Both the position numbers and the translations under genes were made by a program. Shown here piece by piece: positions 35,201 to 43,181 of a stretch of DNA of 64,000 bases. Source of the stretch: a bacterium (GTDB lineage: Bacteria > 4484-113 > JAFGCY01); contig JAGRNT010000001.1 in the NCBI GenBank assembly GCA_020440605.1, forward strand, positions 186,001-250,000. Reading direction: 5' to 3'. Position 1 is the stretch's first letter, and every line of letters starts with the position of its first letter. Under the pieces are notes generated by a model. It was not told the origin of the DNA. It ran no database searches and was given only the letters and a program-made list of their open reading frames with translations.

Positions 35201-37699
35201 CTGCGCACTGCCGATCAGGGAAACAGCCCCGTCCTTGCCGGTCGAACTCACGCTGCCGCCCACACGCAGCGGAATGCGCAGCGGCTCCGCACTGCTGAAG
35301 CCGCCGAGGTCCACGGCCTCCGCAGTCACGAATGTCCCGGTGGCGCTGTCCAGTTCGAAGCTGGATCCCTTCAGGCTGCCCTTCAGGCTGAGCTTCTCCA
35401 GGCGGTTGCCATCCTTCTCCAGCAGTTCGCTCGTGAGCGTCAGGCTGCTGGAGGGTTTGCCCTTCTCGAAACCGAGCCTGCCGCTGGCCTTCAGGCTGCC
35501 GCTCAGGCCCTGGGTGTCGGGCGGCTCGTCCATGAAGCGGCCGGCGAGCACCGCGGCCCTGTCAACGCCGAGCGGCCCGGCCTCGATGCTGAAGCTGCCG
35601 TTCTGGAAGGCCATGTCCGTGCTGCCGCTCAGCTTGAGCGGGATCTCACCGCCGCTGAAGCTCGCGCTTTCCACCTTCAGCTTGCCTTCGGACGTTGCCA
35701 GTTTCGCGCTGACCGTGCCGAGCTTCACCCCGGCCAGTTCCAGCGCCGTGCCGTTCAGCGTGCCGCCGGCACTGCTGAGCTTCCTGGCCTTCATGCTGAT
35801 GCTGCCATCGGCACTGACCGTGCCCGCCGGCTTCAGTTCCTTCACATCCGCTGGCAGCTCATCCCCGGCCAGGGCCAGCAGGTCCGCCAGCCCGGTCCTG
35901 CCCAGTCTGAAGCGCAGCTCGGCATCACCCTTCTGCGGATCGAGGCTGCCGTCCAGCGTGAGCGCGAGATCGCCGCCGCTGAGCTGCAGCTCGCTGAAGC
36001 TCAGGCGCTCACCCTCCATTCCGAGGCCGCCGCGCGCATTGCCGAGCTTCACGCCTTCGACGACGAGTTTGCTGCCATTGAGTTTCGCCTGCAGGGCCGT
36101 GAGTTTGCTGTCATTCAGGCTCGCCGTACCCTGGGCACTGAGGCGGCCGCTGGCGCTGAGCTGCGTTTCATTGCCGGCCAGCTTCGCCAGATCCAGCAGC
36201 GCCGCAATCTCGGCCTTGTCCAGCTCATAGCTCAGCTCGCCATTGAGCTTGTCAACATCCAGTTCGCCGCTGAGGCTGAGCGGTAGTTCTCCCCCGCTGA
36301 GCCGCAGGCTATCCATCTTCAGCAGCCTGTCCCGCAGCTCCAGCCGCCCACCGGGACGGCCCAGGGCATGCCCGGCGTATGTGAGGCTGCCACCGCTGAA
36401 TCCCGCGGAGATCTCCGGCACTTCCAGTGTGCCCCCCGGACGCAGGTCCAGTTCGAGGCTGCCGGCCAGTTCAGCCTTGTCAACATCTGCGGCACTGAGC
36501 AGGCGCGCCAGGTCCTGGACCTTCACATTCAGACGGCCACCCAGTTTCCCGGACTCCGGGCCGAACTCGGCCGTGCCGCTCAGCTCGGCACCGGCGGAGC
36601 TGAGCTGCAGTTTGCTGACTGTCAGGCTGTCCTGCGCCTGGTCATAACTCAGGGCAGCGTTGCCAAGCGCAAGGAAGGGCAGGCTTGCGCTGCTGAAGCT
36701 GGTGTCCTCCAGCTCGGCGCTGACGCGCTGCGTGAAGGCCGTCTCCTCATCCGGCCGCTCCAGCTGCATGTCAAGGCGCCGCAGGGTCAGCGCCAGCGCC
36801 GGCTGCCTGTCGGCCTGCGCTTCTGCCTGTTCCAGCACGCTGAGTGCCGGAAACAGTGCATGCGCATACTCACTGAGGCTCGCTGCATTGATCCCGCGGC
36901 CCTGGATCCGCAGCTCCAGCCGGCCGCTGAGCGTGCTGCCCTGGCCGTTGACACTGAGCTGACCGCCCTGGTCACTGCGTGTTGCATTGATCGCGAAGCT
37001 CAGCTCGCCACGGCTGCTGTTGACATTCACGCTGCCGTGCAGGCCGACGGTCTCACGATGCGGAGCGGTTTCCGCAGGGGCGAGGATGTCGTAGTTCAGC
37101 TCGCGCAGCAGCTCCGCCGCCAGGCCGTCCTCGGCCTCGATGCGCGGGTAGTCGCTGGAGACCAGGCAACGGTCCTCGAAATCCACCGTGCCATTGCTGA
37201 TCCGCAGGCTCAGCCCCGGCTGGTTGCGCTGCTGGACCTGCTCCGGTTCCTTGACGAGCTGCTCGAGGTTCGTGCTGCCGTCGCGCAGGCGTACGAGCCG
37301 CACATGCGGCTGCACCAGTTCGGCGACGATCGCCGTGCGTCCGCGGTTGGGGCCGAACAGGTTCAGCAGGTCCATGCTGACAAGCGCGCTCTTCGCCGTG
37401 ACCACCGGATCAGTTTCCCCGTCTGTGGTGAGCGTGATGTCGTGGAACACGGCGCGGCCCAGCAGGTCCACGTCGATGCGGCTGAACTGCAGCTCGCCGT
37501 TGAGGGAGGCATCCGCCATCGCCAGCACGCGGTCCTTCAGCAGGCGGTCGGCGTTGCGGGAGAGATAGAACCAGGCGCAGAGCAGCAGCGCGAACACGAC
37601 CGCAAGCGTCCACAGGCAGCCGCGCAGTACGCGTCTGAGCCTGGGATGCTGGACCGGTTTGCTGCCCCGAGTCTGTGTTCTGGAGTTATCCACGCCCAA
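32213..37699 (-). CDS. TamB/AsmA-like envelope assembly protein
   Basis: An 1,828-residue protein with a signal-anchor ('VLRGCLWTLAVVFALLLCAWFY', about 24-45). The start is TTG at 37699 or GTG at 37693, and neither has a good ribosome site. Almost the whole chain is repeating beta structure of the AsmA/TamB type: 'LSGSLELDLRPGG', 'GRLRxxLxxxL' and many 'xGELxxxKxxL' units forming a long hydrophobic groove. Residues about 1600-1828 match the TamB C-terminal domain, ending in 'LRVGYFRDFYDSLGT' and a terminal aromatic 'QYTFSF'. Such proteins bridge the periplasm and move phospholipid or outer-membrane proteins. The length exceeds E. coli TamB (1,259) by about 570 residues. It argues for a two-membrane envelope. 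Confidence 0.9.
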   Translation of the reverse strand: MGVDNSRTQTRGSKPVQHPRLRRVLRGCLWTLAVVFALLLCAWFYLSRNADRLLKDRVLAMADASLNGELQFSRIDVDLLGRAVFHDITLTTDGETDPVVTAKSALVSMDLLNLFGPNRGRTAIVAELVQPHVRLVRLRDGSTNLEQLVKEPEQVQQRNQPGLSLRISNGTVDFEDRCLVSSDYPRIEAEDGLAAELLRELNYDILAPAETAPHRETVGLHGSVNVNSSRGELSFAINATRSDQGGQLSVNGQGSTLSGRLELRIQGRGINAASLSEYAHALFPALSVLEQAEAQADRQPALALTLRRLDMQLERPDEETAFTQRVSAELEDTSFSSASLPFLALGNAALSYDQAQDSLTVSKLQLSSAGAELSGTAEFGPESGKLGGRLNVKVQDLARLLSAADVDKAELAGSLELDLRPGGTLEVPEISAGFSGGSLTYAGHALGRPGGRLELRDRLLKMDSLRLSGGELPLSLSGELDVDKLNGELSYELDKAEIAALLDLAKLAGNETQLSASGRLSAQGTASLNDSKLTALQAKLNGSKLVVEGVKLGNARGGLGMEGERLSFSELQLSGGDLALTLDGSLDPQKGDAELRFRLGRTGLADLLALAGDELPADVKELKPAGTVSADGSISMKARKLSSAGGTLNGTALELAGVKLGTVSAKLATSEGKLKVESASFSGGEIPLKLSGSTDMAFQNGSFSIEAGPLGVDRAAVLAGRFMDEPPDTQGLSGSLKASGRLGFEKGKPSSSLTLTSELLEKDGNRLEKLSLKGSLKGSSFELDSATGTFVTAEAVDLGGFSSAEPLRIPLRVGGSVSSTGKDGAVSLIGSAQTENLRPSQAEISFKLVGPSSGPQLRLQIKSEHENEPLLVNAEAYVSGGLQPATAKLTWFDSQIFFEGKADLSQQAFDGRLTASQINLDRFVDDEHISGEFSLDGQLSGTAGAPTLSGRLASPRISYVNGRNRHDLTELAIGFKLRDGNAISVSNGSFKLDRQPFSVDGVLGTGGADLTIACQDFNLLSALATVPTGGNGSSPNRSASQAVQVEAHGPLELRLSGTLEKPSGTLSYASGPGQVEGTRFDSARLKATLSKEQAVIDSFEIVSSSGRASAEGGVNFEPLHFSVDADITNFDVRILTALADDGPLRGLTGRLNGALRFSGGTENYSADGDLTLSQGRFGEVDISELRASLRSHPDGVEITGARLVASGTELTASGVFSKQLNRSRITAHADEVELSLFNPLLPDNVPPLDGGVSLDARLSPSDGNYPDVELTIADRGRGLSVDGRRIDKVTAKLTLKGDQAKLSPLRIEQGGSSLQLQGSLDLRELKPGSRRIPLNLSISADSFQIDDIAGFLPDETANQLPGGNLTCSLDVRGNSLSPVLNGELAVNLLRMPPSLPLELSELRAQFSLKNNEFSIRSMDLVPGDASYYATRVTGSARLAFNPPRIADASVSVVFSEGANHSRISLRTPNAKGEQVRAFEGTLGGSIQIRTSHDLVHPDDAGTQIFVVSGTPVINGGSGGSTFRYQPGPRREPSAEKVPLRFDNLTLLVLPGSQFTTGSALLEMDSSIHTEAPGLVINGIPNALLASDQLSIKGNVIIDSGSLRAFTNTLRLDESRQNRLHFTGMTTNTGLFPYLTARASTVLKGALRNEQQNTLGPTSNDLKVFFDFDNVQLDPESDIMSKVRLTSDPPRSPNDIKVYLLGGVGTLLAGDGELGDVAREEILGLGGNFLSGQLEKGLGLDSVTIAGSGDLNNPFHVGLEKDVDDRLRVGYFRDFYDSLGTSEEVSFRYKLFEEQLGSRYKGINLQLNVKDDALQGSGSEIMLQYTFSF

Positions 37700-37793
37700 T
37701 CAGGACGGCTGAACAGCGCCGCTGATGCAGCCGTACAGCAAGATAATCGCGGAACCGACACATTATATTAATCAGCGAAACACCCTGTCCTGC

Positions 37794-37799
37794 TAGAAT
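37794..37799 (+). promoter_or_regulatory. -10 hexamer TAGAAT for near-leaderless start at 37805
   Basis: TAGAAT ends five bases before the ATG of the MFS gene. The gap (GAGGC) is too close to act as a ribosome site if transcription starts at the usual distance. Confidence 0.6.
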
Positions 37800-37804
37800 G
37801 AGGC

Positions 37805-39364
37805 ATGGACCAGGCCAGCTCACCGGCAGTACGGGAACACGATCCACCCCAGCGTCTGAAGCTGATCCACATCATGAACATGTCGGCGATCTGGTTCGGC
37901 CTGCAGTTCTTCTGGACCTCCAACCAGCTGTTCATCATGCCCAACCGCATCCGTGAATTCATCCTCGCGGAACAGGGCACGCTGATCAACCTCGGGCTCT
38001 ACCGCGGCATGCTGGACAGCACCGGCAGCGCGGTGGTGATCATCACCCAGCTCGTGAGCGGCTTCCTCTCGGACCACACCTGGAGCAAACGCGGGCGGCG
38101 GCGGCCCTTCATCCTGAGCGGGATCCTCTCCGGCCTGTTCGGGATCACGCTCTTCATGCTCGCTCCGGGCTACTGGCAGCTGTTCGCTGCCTACGCCTTC
38201 ATGAGCTTCTGCCTGAACCTCGCCGCAGTACCCTTCCAGAGCCTGCTGCCGGATCTCGTGCCGAAGAGCCAGGAGAACCTGGCCGGCAGCATCATGGGGC
38301 TCAACAACATGGGCGGCGTGCTCGTGGGCCTGCTGGCCTACATCGGCATGTCGCTGGCGGACCTCGACCGGCCGCAGTCGAACATGGTGATGCTGGCACT
38401 GTACTTCATCGTGCTGCTGGCAACGCTGGCCTTCACCTACTTCGGCATCGACGAGGTGCGCTGGATGCAGGAGAAGCGTGAGGACCTCGAGGAGGCCTTC
38501 CGCCGCAGGCTGCCACCGGGCAGCATCCGGCATGAGGAACTCGGCAGCCGCATCCGCCAGTTCACGCTCTTCCCGGGCACGACCGTGCGCTACATCCGCA
38601 ACGGCAGCAACCTGCTGAGCACCGTTGCCAGAAGCTACTTCGGGCTCGACCTGCGTGCGCATCCGAACTTCTTCTGGCTCTCCGGCAGCCGGGCCTTCAT
38701 CTACTTCGGCTACACGATCTTCACCGACTGGGTGAACTACTACACGCAGATCAACCTCGACCGCGAGGGCTGGCTCATCTCGCTCGGCGTCGGCCCCGAC
38801 AGCATCGAGAGCTACCTCGAGATCGTGCTGGCCGGGATGATGGTGTTCTTCCTCGTGGGCGGGCTGCTTGGCAACCTGATCAGCTCACCGCTGGCGAACT
38901 GGCAGAGCAAGAAGCGCACCGTGGGCTTCGGGATCCTGCTTTCGGGCTCGATGGTGTTGCCGCTGATCCTCACCGGCAATGTCTGGACGGCGATCAGTGC
39001 CGGGGCCGTGCTCGGCATCGGCTGGGGGGCCTTCGTTGCCAGCGACTGGGCCTTCGGCTGCTCACTGATGCCCAAGGACCAGGCCGGCAGCTTCATGGGC
39101 CTCTGGATGCTCACGAGCCTCGTGCCGGCGATGATCTCACCGGCGGTCAGCGGCAAGGTGCGCGATATTGTCTACGGCGCGGAGCTCATCAGGCTCAAAT
39201 CAGGTGGCATGGCGGAGGAGCTGGCCAGCCCGACAGCCGAGGCCACGGCGCACCGCTGGGTGTTCGCACTGATCATCCTGTTCTTCCTGATCGGCTTCAT
39301 CGTGCTGCAGCGCGTGAAGGAGCCGAAGGGCTGGGAGAGGAAGGATGCGGAGGCGGCGGGCTGA
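37805..39364 (+). CDS. MFS transporter, sucrose/melibiose-transporter-like
   Basis: A 519-residue transporter with 12 predicted membrane helices and a large central cytosolic loop (about 215-285). 'SDHTWSKRGRRRPFILSG' (about 93-110), between helices 2 and 3, is the signature loop of the group that includes plant-type sucrose carriers and GPH-type sugar:cation symporters. The second half opens with 'FFWLSGSRAFIYFGYTIF'. Sugar uptake coupled to H+ or Na+ is the likely role. The substrate is not determined. It is divergent from the TamB-like gene. The last residues are basic and cytosolic. Confidence 0.85.
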   Translation: MDQASSPAVREHDPPQRLKLIHIMNMSAIWFGLQFFWTSNQLFIMPNRIREFILAEQGTLINLGLYRGMLDSTGSAVVIITQLVSGFLSDHTWSKRGRRRPFILSGILSGLFGITLFMLAPGYWQLFAAYAFMSFCLNLAAVPFQSLLPDLVPKSQENLAGSIMGLNNMGGVLVGLLAYIGMSLADLDRPQSNMVMLALYFIVLLATLAFTYFGIDEVRWMQEKREDLEEAFRRRLPPGSIRHEELGSRIRQFTLFPGTTVRYIRNGSNLLSTVARSYFGLDLRAHPNFFWLSGSRAFIYFGYTIFTDWVNYYTQINLDREGWLISLGVGPDSIESYLEIVLAGMMVFFLVGGLLGNLISSPLANWQSKKRTVGFGILLSGSMVLPLILTGNVWTAISAGAVLGIGWGAFVASDWAFGCSLMPKDQAGSFMGLWMLTSLVPAMISPAVSGKVRDIVYGAELIRLKSGGMAEELASPTAEATAHRWVFALIILFFLIGFIVLQRVKEPKGWERKDAEAAG

Positions 39365-39391
39365 ATTGCCAAGTGCCAAGTTGCCAATAAA

Positions 39392-39498
39392 TGTAGCGGT
39401 CCGCCCCCGGCGGTCATGACAGGCATTCGGCGCAGTGAAAATGCAGATCGCAGGCAAGCTGTTTGCCCTATCAGGCGTGCCGGGGGCCCGCCGCTACA
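39392..39498. mobile_element. Palindromic MITE-like element upstream of the polyphosphate kinase gene
   Basis: The first about 20 bases (TGTAGCGG, then CCCCCGGC) match the reverse complement of the last 20 with about three differences. The 107-base whole contains no frame. Preceding words 'TTGCCAAGTGCCAAGTTGCC' (about 39366-39385) form a small tandem array. Confidence 0.6.
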
Positions 39499-39548
39499 CT
39501 TCACCCGCGCATTCTGCTGTTTCGCGACCGGCCTGAGCATCCCCGCAC

Positions 39549-39554
39549 TATAAT
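39549..39554 (+). promoter_or_regulatory. -10 hexamer TATAAT for short-leader start at 39564
   Basis: TATAAT ends nine bases before the ATG, giving a leader of about three bases or none. Confidence 0.6.
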
Positions 39555-39563
39555 CTCCACGGC

Positions 39564-40532
39564 ATGGCAACGGATGACAGCAAGGGCCCTGGCGGCAATG
39601 GCGACGGGATGGATGTCCCCACGGAACTCAGCGCCGGCTCGATCTACCAGCAGGCCCTGACCGGTGCGCCCACGGCCTTCACCACGGATCGCTCAAGCCT
39701 CGACATCCGCCGCCTGAGCAGCGTTGAATCCCCGCTCAAGCTCTCCAAGCTGGACATGAGCCCCGTCGTGGACCGCGACAGCTACTACGAGCAGGTGCGC
39801 CAGCTGCAGCTGCGCATGGTGCGCATGCAGCACAAGATCGGCCAGACCGGGATGCGCGTGATCCTGATCTTCGAGGGCATGGATGCCGCAGGCAAGGGCG
39901 GGGCCATCAAGCGCCTGATCCAGTTCCTCGACCCGCGCGGCTACCGCGTGCATTCGCTGGGGCCGCCCTCCAGCGCGGACATGATCCACCACTACCTGCG
40001 CCGCTTCTGGATGCGCCTGCCGAAGCGCGGGCGGATCTGCATCCTTGACGACTACTCCTGGTACGGGCGGCTGATGCTCGAGCACATCGAGGGCCTGTGC
40101 GACGACCGCGCCTATGAGCGGGCCTTCGCCCAGGTGGAGAACCTCGAGCGCGTGCTGGTGGAGGAGGACTACCTGATCCTCAAGTTCTGGATCCAGATCA
40201 GCCATGAGGAGCAGCTCGCGCGCTTCCAGCTCCGCAAGGACAACCCCTACAAGGCCTGGAAGCTGACGCCGGAGGACTGGCGCAACAATGAGCTGTGGGA
40301 TGCCTACATGGAGCATGCCAACCTGCTGTTCAAGCGCACCAACTGGCCCTATGCGCCCTGGTTCCTGGTGGCGGGCAATGACAAGCTGCATGCGCGCCTG
40401 CAGGTGCTGCGGATCGTCACCGAGGTGCTTGGCAACTGGCAGCAGGGCCCGGTGCTGGAGGATGAGGAGCTGAAGCCCTGGCTCTCGCAGGAGATGGAGG
40501 ACCACGCCGACCTGCTGGATGACGACGACTGA
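39564..40532 (+). CDS. Polyphosphate kinase 2 family protein
   Basis: A 322-residue enzyme of the PPK2 family, which exchanges phosphate between polyphosphate and nucleotides. 'ILIFEGMDAAGKGGAIKRL' (about 95-113) is the Walker A site. 'LDPRGYRVHSLGPPSSAD', 'HHYLRRFWMRLPKRGRICI', then 'LDDYSWYGRLMLEHIEG' (about 158-174) correspond to the Walker B and lid region. 'FWIQISHEEQLARFQLRKD' and 'WKLTPEDWRNNELWDAY' complete the family pattern. The usual DRSWYGR here reads DYSWYGR. An N-terminal extension of about 55 residues precedes 'LDMSPVVDRDSYYEQV'. Acceptor preference (AMP, ADP or GDP) is not deducible. Confidence 0.88.
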   Translation: MATDDSKGPGGNGDGMDVPTELSAGSIYQQALTGAPTAFTTDRSSLDIRRLSSVESPLKLSKLDMSPVVDRDSYYEQVRQLQLRMVRMQHKIGQTGMRVILIFEGMDAAGKGGAIKRLIQFLDPRGYRVHSLGPPSSADMIHHYLRRFWMRLPKRGRICILDDYSWYGRLMLEHIEGLCDDRAYERAFAQVENLERVLVEEDYLILKFWIQISHEEQLARFQLRKDNPYKAWKLTPEDWRNNELWDAYMEHANLLFKRTNWPYAPWFLVAGNDKLHARLQVLRIVTEVLGNWQQGPVLEDEELKPWLSQEMEDHADLLDDDD

Positions 40533-41176
40533 TTCCTTTTTCCCGTTCGCCCAAGGGCTCACGGGTCTGGCGCTGGCCGGCGAACCAGTCGCCGGCGGTC
40601 GCGCGGAAGATACATCCCTGCCCAGGAAGATGCTTCGTGCAATCAGCGAGGAACTTGTTTCGAGCTGCATTGCAGACCCGCAAATGCTTGCATGAGCGGG
40701 AAGGAGAATACGGAGCGCGAGCATTCAGCTCGCAGGTATGGCGGCATTCAGCCGCCCGCCCGGAGGCCTGATGTCAGTCAGGCCAGAGTGATCCGTGATC
40801 CGTAAAGCGTGAAGCGTAGTCAGTGAAGCGTGAAGCGGGGGAGCTGCGAAGCGCAGCTTCACTGGCTTTGCATATTCCTGGCAATCCGGTAGTCCGGCGT
40901 TCACGCCGGGGGATACGAGAGTTGTTAGTGAGTTAGTTCTTAGTTCTCAGTCTGGGACCCGCAACACTCGTCATTGCCACCAAGCACTCAGAACTAATGA
41001 ACTAAGAACTGCTCCCTATGCGGCCGTGATTGGAGTGTCGGTCTCAGGACCGACAGGGCCCTGTGGCTCTGAAGAGCCACACTCCGGTTTTCCACGGCTT
41101 CATGCTGCCCCCTGATCTCGAGAAATCATGCCAGCTCGCTGCCTGATAAACTCAGACAGCATGCGATCCGGGGGAA
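40533..41176. repeat. Intergenic: composite repeat A, partial copy 1
   Basis: No gene is seen. In order: CGAGC/GCTCG and GCGGC/GCCGC hairpins (about 40713-40755); GTGATCCGTGATCCG and GTGAAGCGTGAAGC words (40788-40837); a GCTGCG/CGCAGC hairpin (about 40842-40859); a CCGGCG/CGCCGG hairpin (about 40895-40910); TTAGTTCTTAGT words with their inverted array (40921-41010); the twin-hairpin element (41032-41087). The order matches the longer copies at 42631 and 57669, minus their 3' segment. Confidence 0.75.
41032..41087 (+). repeat. Twin-hairpin element, copy 2
   Basis: Stem 1 GTCGGTC/GACCGAC (41037-41054), linker AGGGCCCT, stem 2 GTGGCTCT/AGAGCCAC (41063-41080). Here GGAGT before and ACTCC after can also pair, closing a three-way junction. 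Confidence 0.8.
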
Positions 41177-42064
41177 ATGACCTTGCAAGACCAGCAGCAG
41201 AGCAGTAGTGAACAGTCTTCGCCGGGAGCGAACTACCTGAAGGACTGGCTGGCATCCCGCGACCGCGAATGGCTCGCTGCCAACCATCACTGGTTCAGGA
41301 AAGTCCGCTGGTATCAGGCGGGACTGCTTGTGTTCGGTGTGCTGGCATTCGCCCTGGCCATGCGGTTCCTCAACCCTGAAATGGTATCCGATCACCCCGT
41401 TGCCAGGGTGTCATCATGGATCGCCGCGCTGTTCATGTATGTGCTGTACGCTGGATACCTGTACCTTGCCCTTGACCGGCTAAGCCATTGCCAGCCACCA
41501 CAGTTCCTCCTCGCCGACCCGGATCACCGGCGCAGTTTCCGCCAGCACCAGCTGGCCATCGTGTGGCGCACACTGTTGCCAATGCTTGTGCCATTGCTTG
41601 CCCTGTTCAGCCTGAACCAGATGATCGGCCTGGCAGGGATGATGCAGGGAGACATGCTGGCAATCTTCAGGCGCTGGAATCTCCCGTTTGAAACGACGGT
41701 GCTGCTGCTGGCAATCATCCTGAGCGAGGCATTGCGTGCACTGTTCTATTGCCTGCAGCCCCTGGCACTCTTCGCATGGGCAAAGCCCGGGCCAGTGGCA
41801 CCACGGATCGGCATCGGACTGCTTGCAATCTGGCTGTACACCAGGCTCGGCACCCTGGCATGGAAGATCACCAGGTTGCTCAACGATGGCAGCAGCGAGG
41901 CATCATCTCCGTACCAGCGGGCAGCTATGCCGATCTTCATGGCCGACTTCATAGAAATCCTGCTGACAACGATAGTACTCGCAGTGCTTGCTGGATTCCT
42001 GTTTCGCAGACCGCCTTCATCCACAGCTGCGCTGGAACACTCCGGATTGAGCGCTGCAGACTGA
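41177..42064 (+). CDS. Polytopic membrane protein of unknown function
   Basis: A 295-residue protein with a hydrophilic N-terminus of about 50 residues and about six membrane helices, for example 'WYQAGLLVFGVLAFALAM', 'WIAALFMYVLYAGYLYLAL', 'TLLPMLVPLLALFSLN' and 'FIEILLTTIVLAVLAGFLF'. GGGGGAAATGA gives a ribosome site close to the start. The general layout (paired helices, Arg/His-rich short loops) resembles the unknown protein at 61302, though a family link is not shown. Low-complexity codon use matches the neighbours, so no recent transfer is suggested. Confidence 0.65.
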   Translation: MTLQDQQQSSSEQSSPGANYLKDWLASRDREWLAANHHWFRKVRWYQAGLLVFGVLAFALAMRFLNPEMVSDHPVARVSSWIAALFMYVLYAGYLYLALDRLSHCQPPQFLLADPDHRRSFRQHQLAIVWRTLLPMLVPLLALFSLNQMIGLAGMMQGDMLAIFRRWNLPFETTVLLLAIILSEALRALFYCLQPLALFAWAKPGPVAPRIGIGLLAIWLYTRLGTLAWKITRLLNDGSSEASSPYQRAAMPIFMADFIEILLTTIVLAVLAGFLFRRPPSSTAALEHSGLSAAD

Positions 42065-42090
42065 TTCCGTCAGGCCGACCGTTGCAGCGC

Positions 42091-42510
42091 TCAGCCCGCT
42101 GCCAACTGAGCCGTGGAAAGCGGGCGCTGTATCTGCTCGGTAACGCGCTTAAGTTCCCGCTGGTCGATGATCTCCACCTGGCGCAGCTGCTGCAGGGTGC
42201 CGGTCAGCGAGCGCACATCCGCGGGCTTCGTGGCCGCCGCCAGCATTTCCGAGGTGCGCTGCAGCAGGAGCCCGAACATCATGCGCAGGTCCATCAGCCT
42301 GCCGAGCTGCAGCAGCTGGCGTACCTCGCGGCGGGCCTCGGGATTTTCATTGAGCAGGCGCTGGGCCTCGCTGCGCTCCATGCGGCTGCGCTTCAGCCAG
42401 TCGTCCGTGATCCCGCCGTTGGCCTCGATGGTGTAGATCATCAGCCAGTCCAGCGGCCGCTGGGTGGCCAGGCTGCTTTCCTGCTGTGTGCTGATCTCCG
42501 TGTTTCCCAT
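42091..42510 (-). CDS. Small helical protein of unknown function
   Basis: A 139-residue soluble, largely helical protein. The N-terminal half ('GGITDDWLKRSRMERSEAQRLL' as a region, about 32-53) could hold a helix-turn-helix of the small-terminase or plasmid-partition style. The C-terminal half is a Gln/Leu-rich amphipathic helix ('LTGTLQQLRQVEIIDQREL'). It has a perfect GGAGGT ribosome site, in contrast to the leaderless genes around it. No phage neighbours are present. The family is unrecognised. Confidence 0.6.
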   Translation of the reverse strand: MGNTEISTQQESSLATQRPLDWLMIYTIEANGGITDDWLKRSRMERSEAQRLLNENPEARREVRQLLQLGRLMDLRMMFGLLLQRTSEMLAAATKPADVRSLTGTLQQLRQVEIIDQRELKRVTEQIQRPLSTAQLAAG

Positions 42511-42630
42511 GATTCAACCTCCAGGTAATCAATACATATGTTTACCTTAGTCGAATCAGCATGTCAATGTAAAGACAGAAAAACAGGAGGAAATAACAAG
42601 TCAGAGAGTGGGGGAAGTGGAAGAAGTTCC

Positions 42631-43175
42631 GTAGCGGCGGCACTTATGCCGCCGGAATCTGTGAAGCGTGATCCGTGACCAGTAAAGCGTGAAGCATGAT
42701 CCGTTTGCGCCGCGCAGTCGCGCGAGCAGCAGCGTGCTCGCCACAATGGTTTTATTGGCGCAGAGCCGCAGAGGATCTGAAGAAAGGCGCTGAGAAGCAT
42801 ATGGGTAGCCGGGCGTTTGCCTGGGGAGCGCAAGTTGTTAGTGAGTTAGTTGTTAGTTCTTGGTCAGAAACCCGCAACACTGAGTGCTGACACCAAGCAC
42901 TCAGAACTAATGAACTAAGAACTGCTCCCAATGCGGCCGTGATTGGCGTGTCGGTCTCAGGACCGACAGGGCCCTGTGGCTCTGAAGAGCCACACTCCGG
43001 TTTCCTTTGCCGGCTCATGCAGGCAATCGCCGGTCTACATTCTGCGCAGGATGTCGGGAATCCAGTTCCCTCCAATCCTGCAAAAAGATCAATCAGTCGA
43101 CGGCTCGAGCAGGAACTCTCAGGACTGGTTTCTCATTCTGTTTCTGCCTTCTGCCGGACTTACATCCGGCCTCCC
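42631..43175 (+). repeat. Composite repeat A, full copy 2
   Basis: Modules in order: GTAGC-flanked hairpin GGCGGC/GCCGCC (42636-42653); GTGAAGCGTGATCCG words; a GCGAGCA/TGCTCGC hairpin ending in ACAATGG; the run 'TTTTATTGGCGCAGAGCCGC'; a GTAGCCGGGCGTT hairpin remnant; TTAGTTCTTAGT words and inverse (42835-42926); twin hairpin (42945-43000); then about 150 bases with CCGGC/GCCGG arms and 'GGAATCCAGTTCCCTCC'. The copy at 57669-58200 keeps this order with roughly 80-90% identity in alignable parts. No gene is supported. Confidence 0.8.
42945..43000 (+). repeat. Twin-hairpin element, copy 3
   Basis: Stem 1 GTCGGTC/GACCGAC (42950-42967), linker AGGGCCCT, stem 2 GTGGCTCT/AGAGCCAC (42976-42993). 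Identical to copy 2 through both stems. Confidence 0.8.
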
Positions 43176-43181
43176 ACTGAC

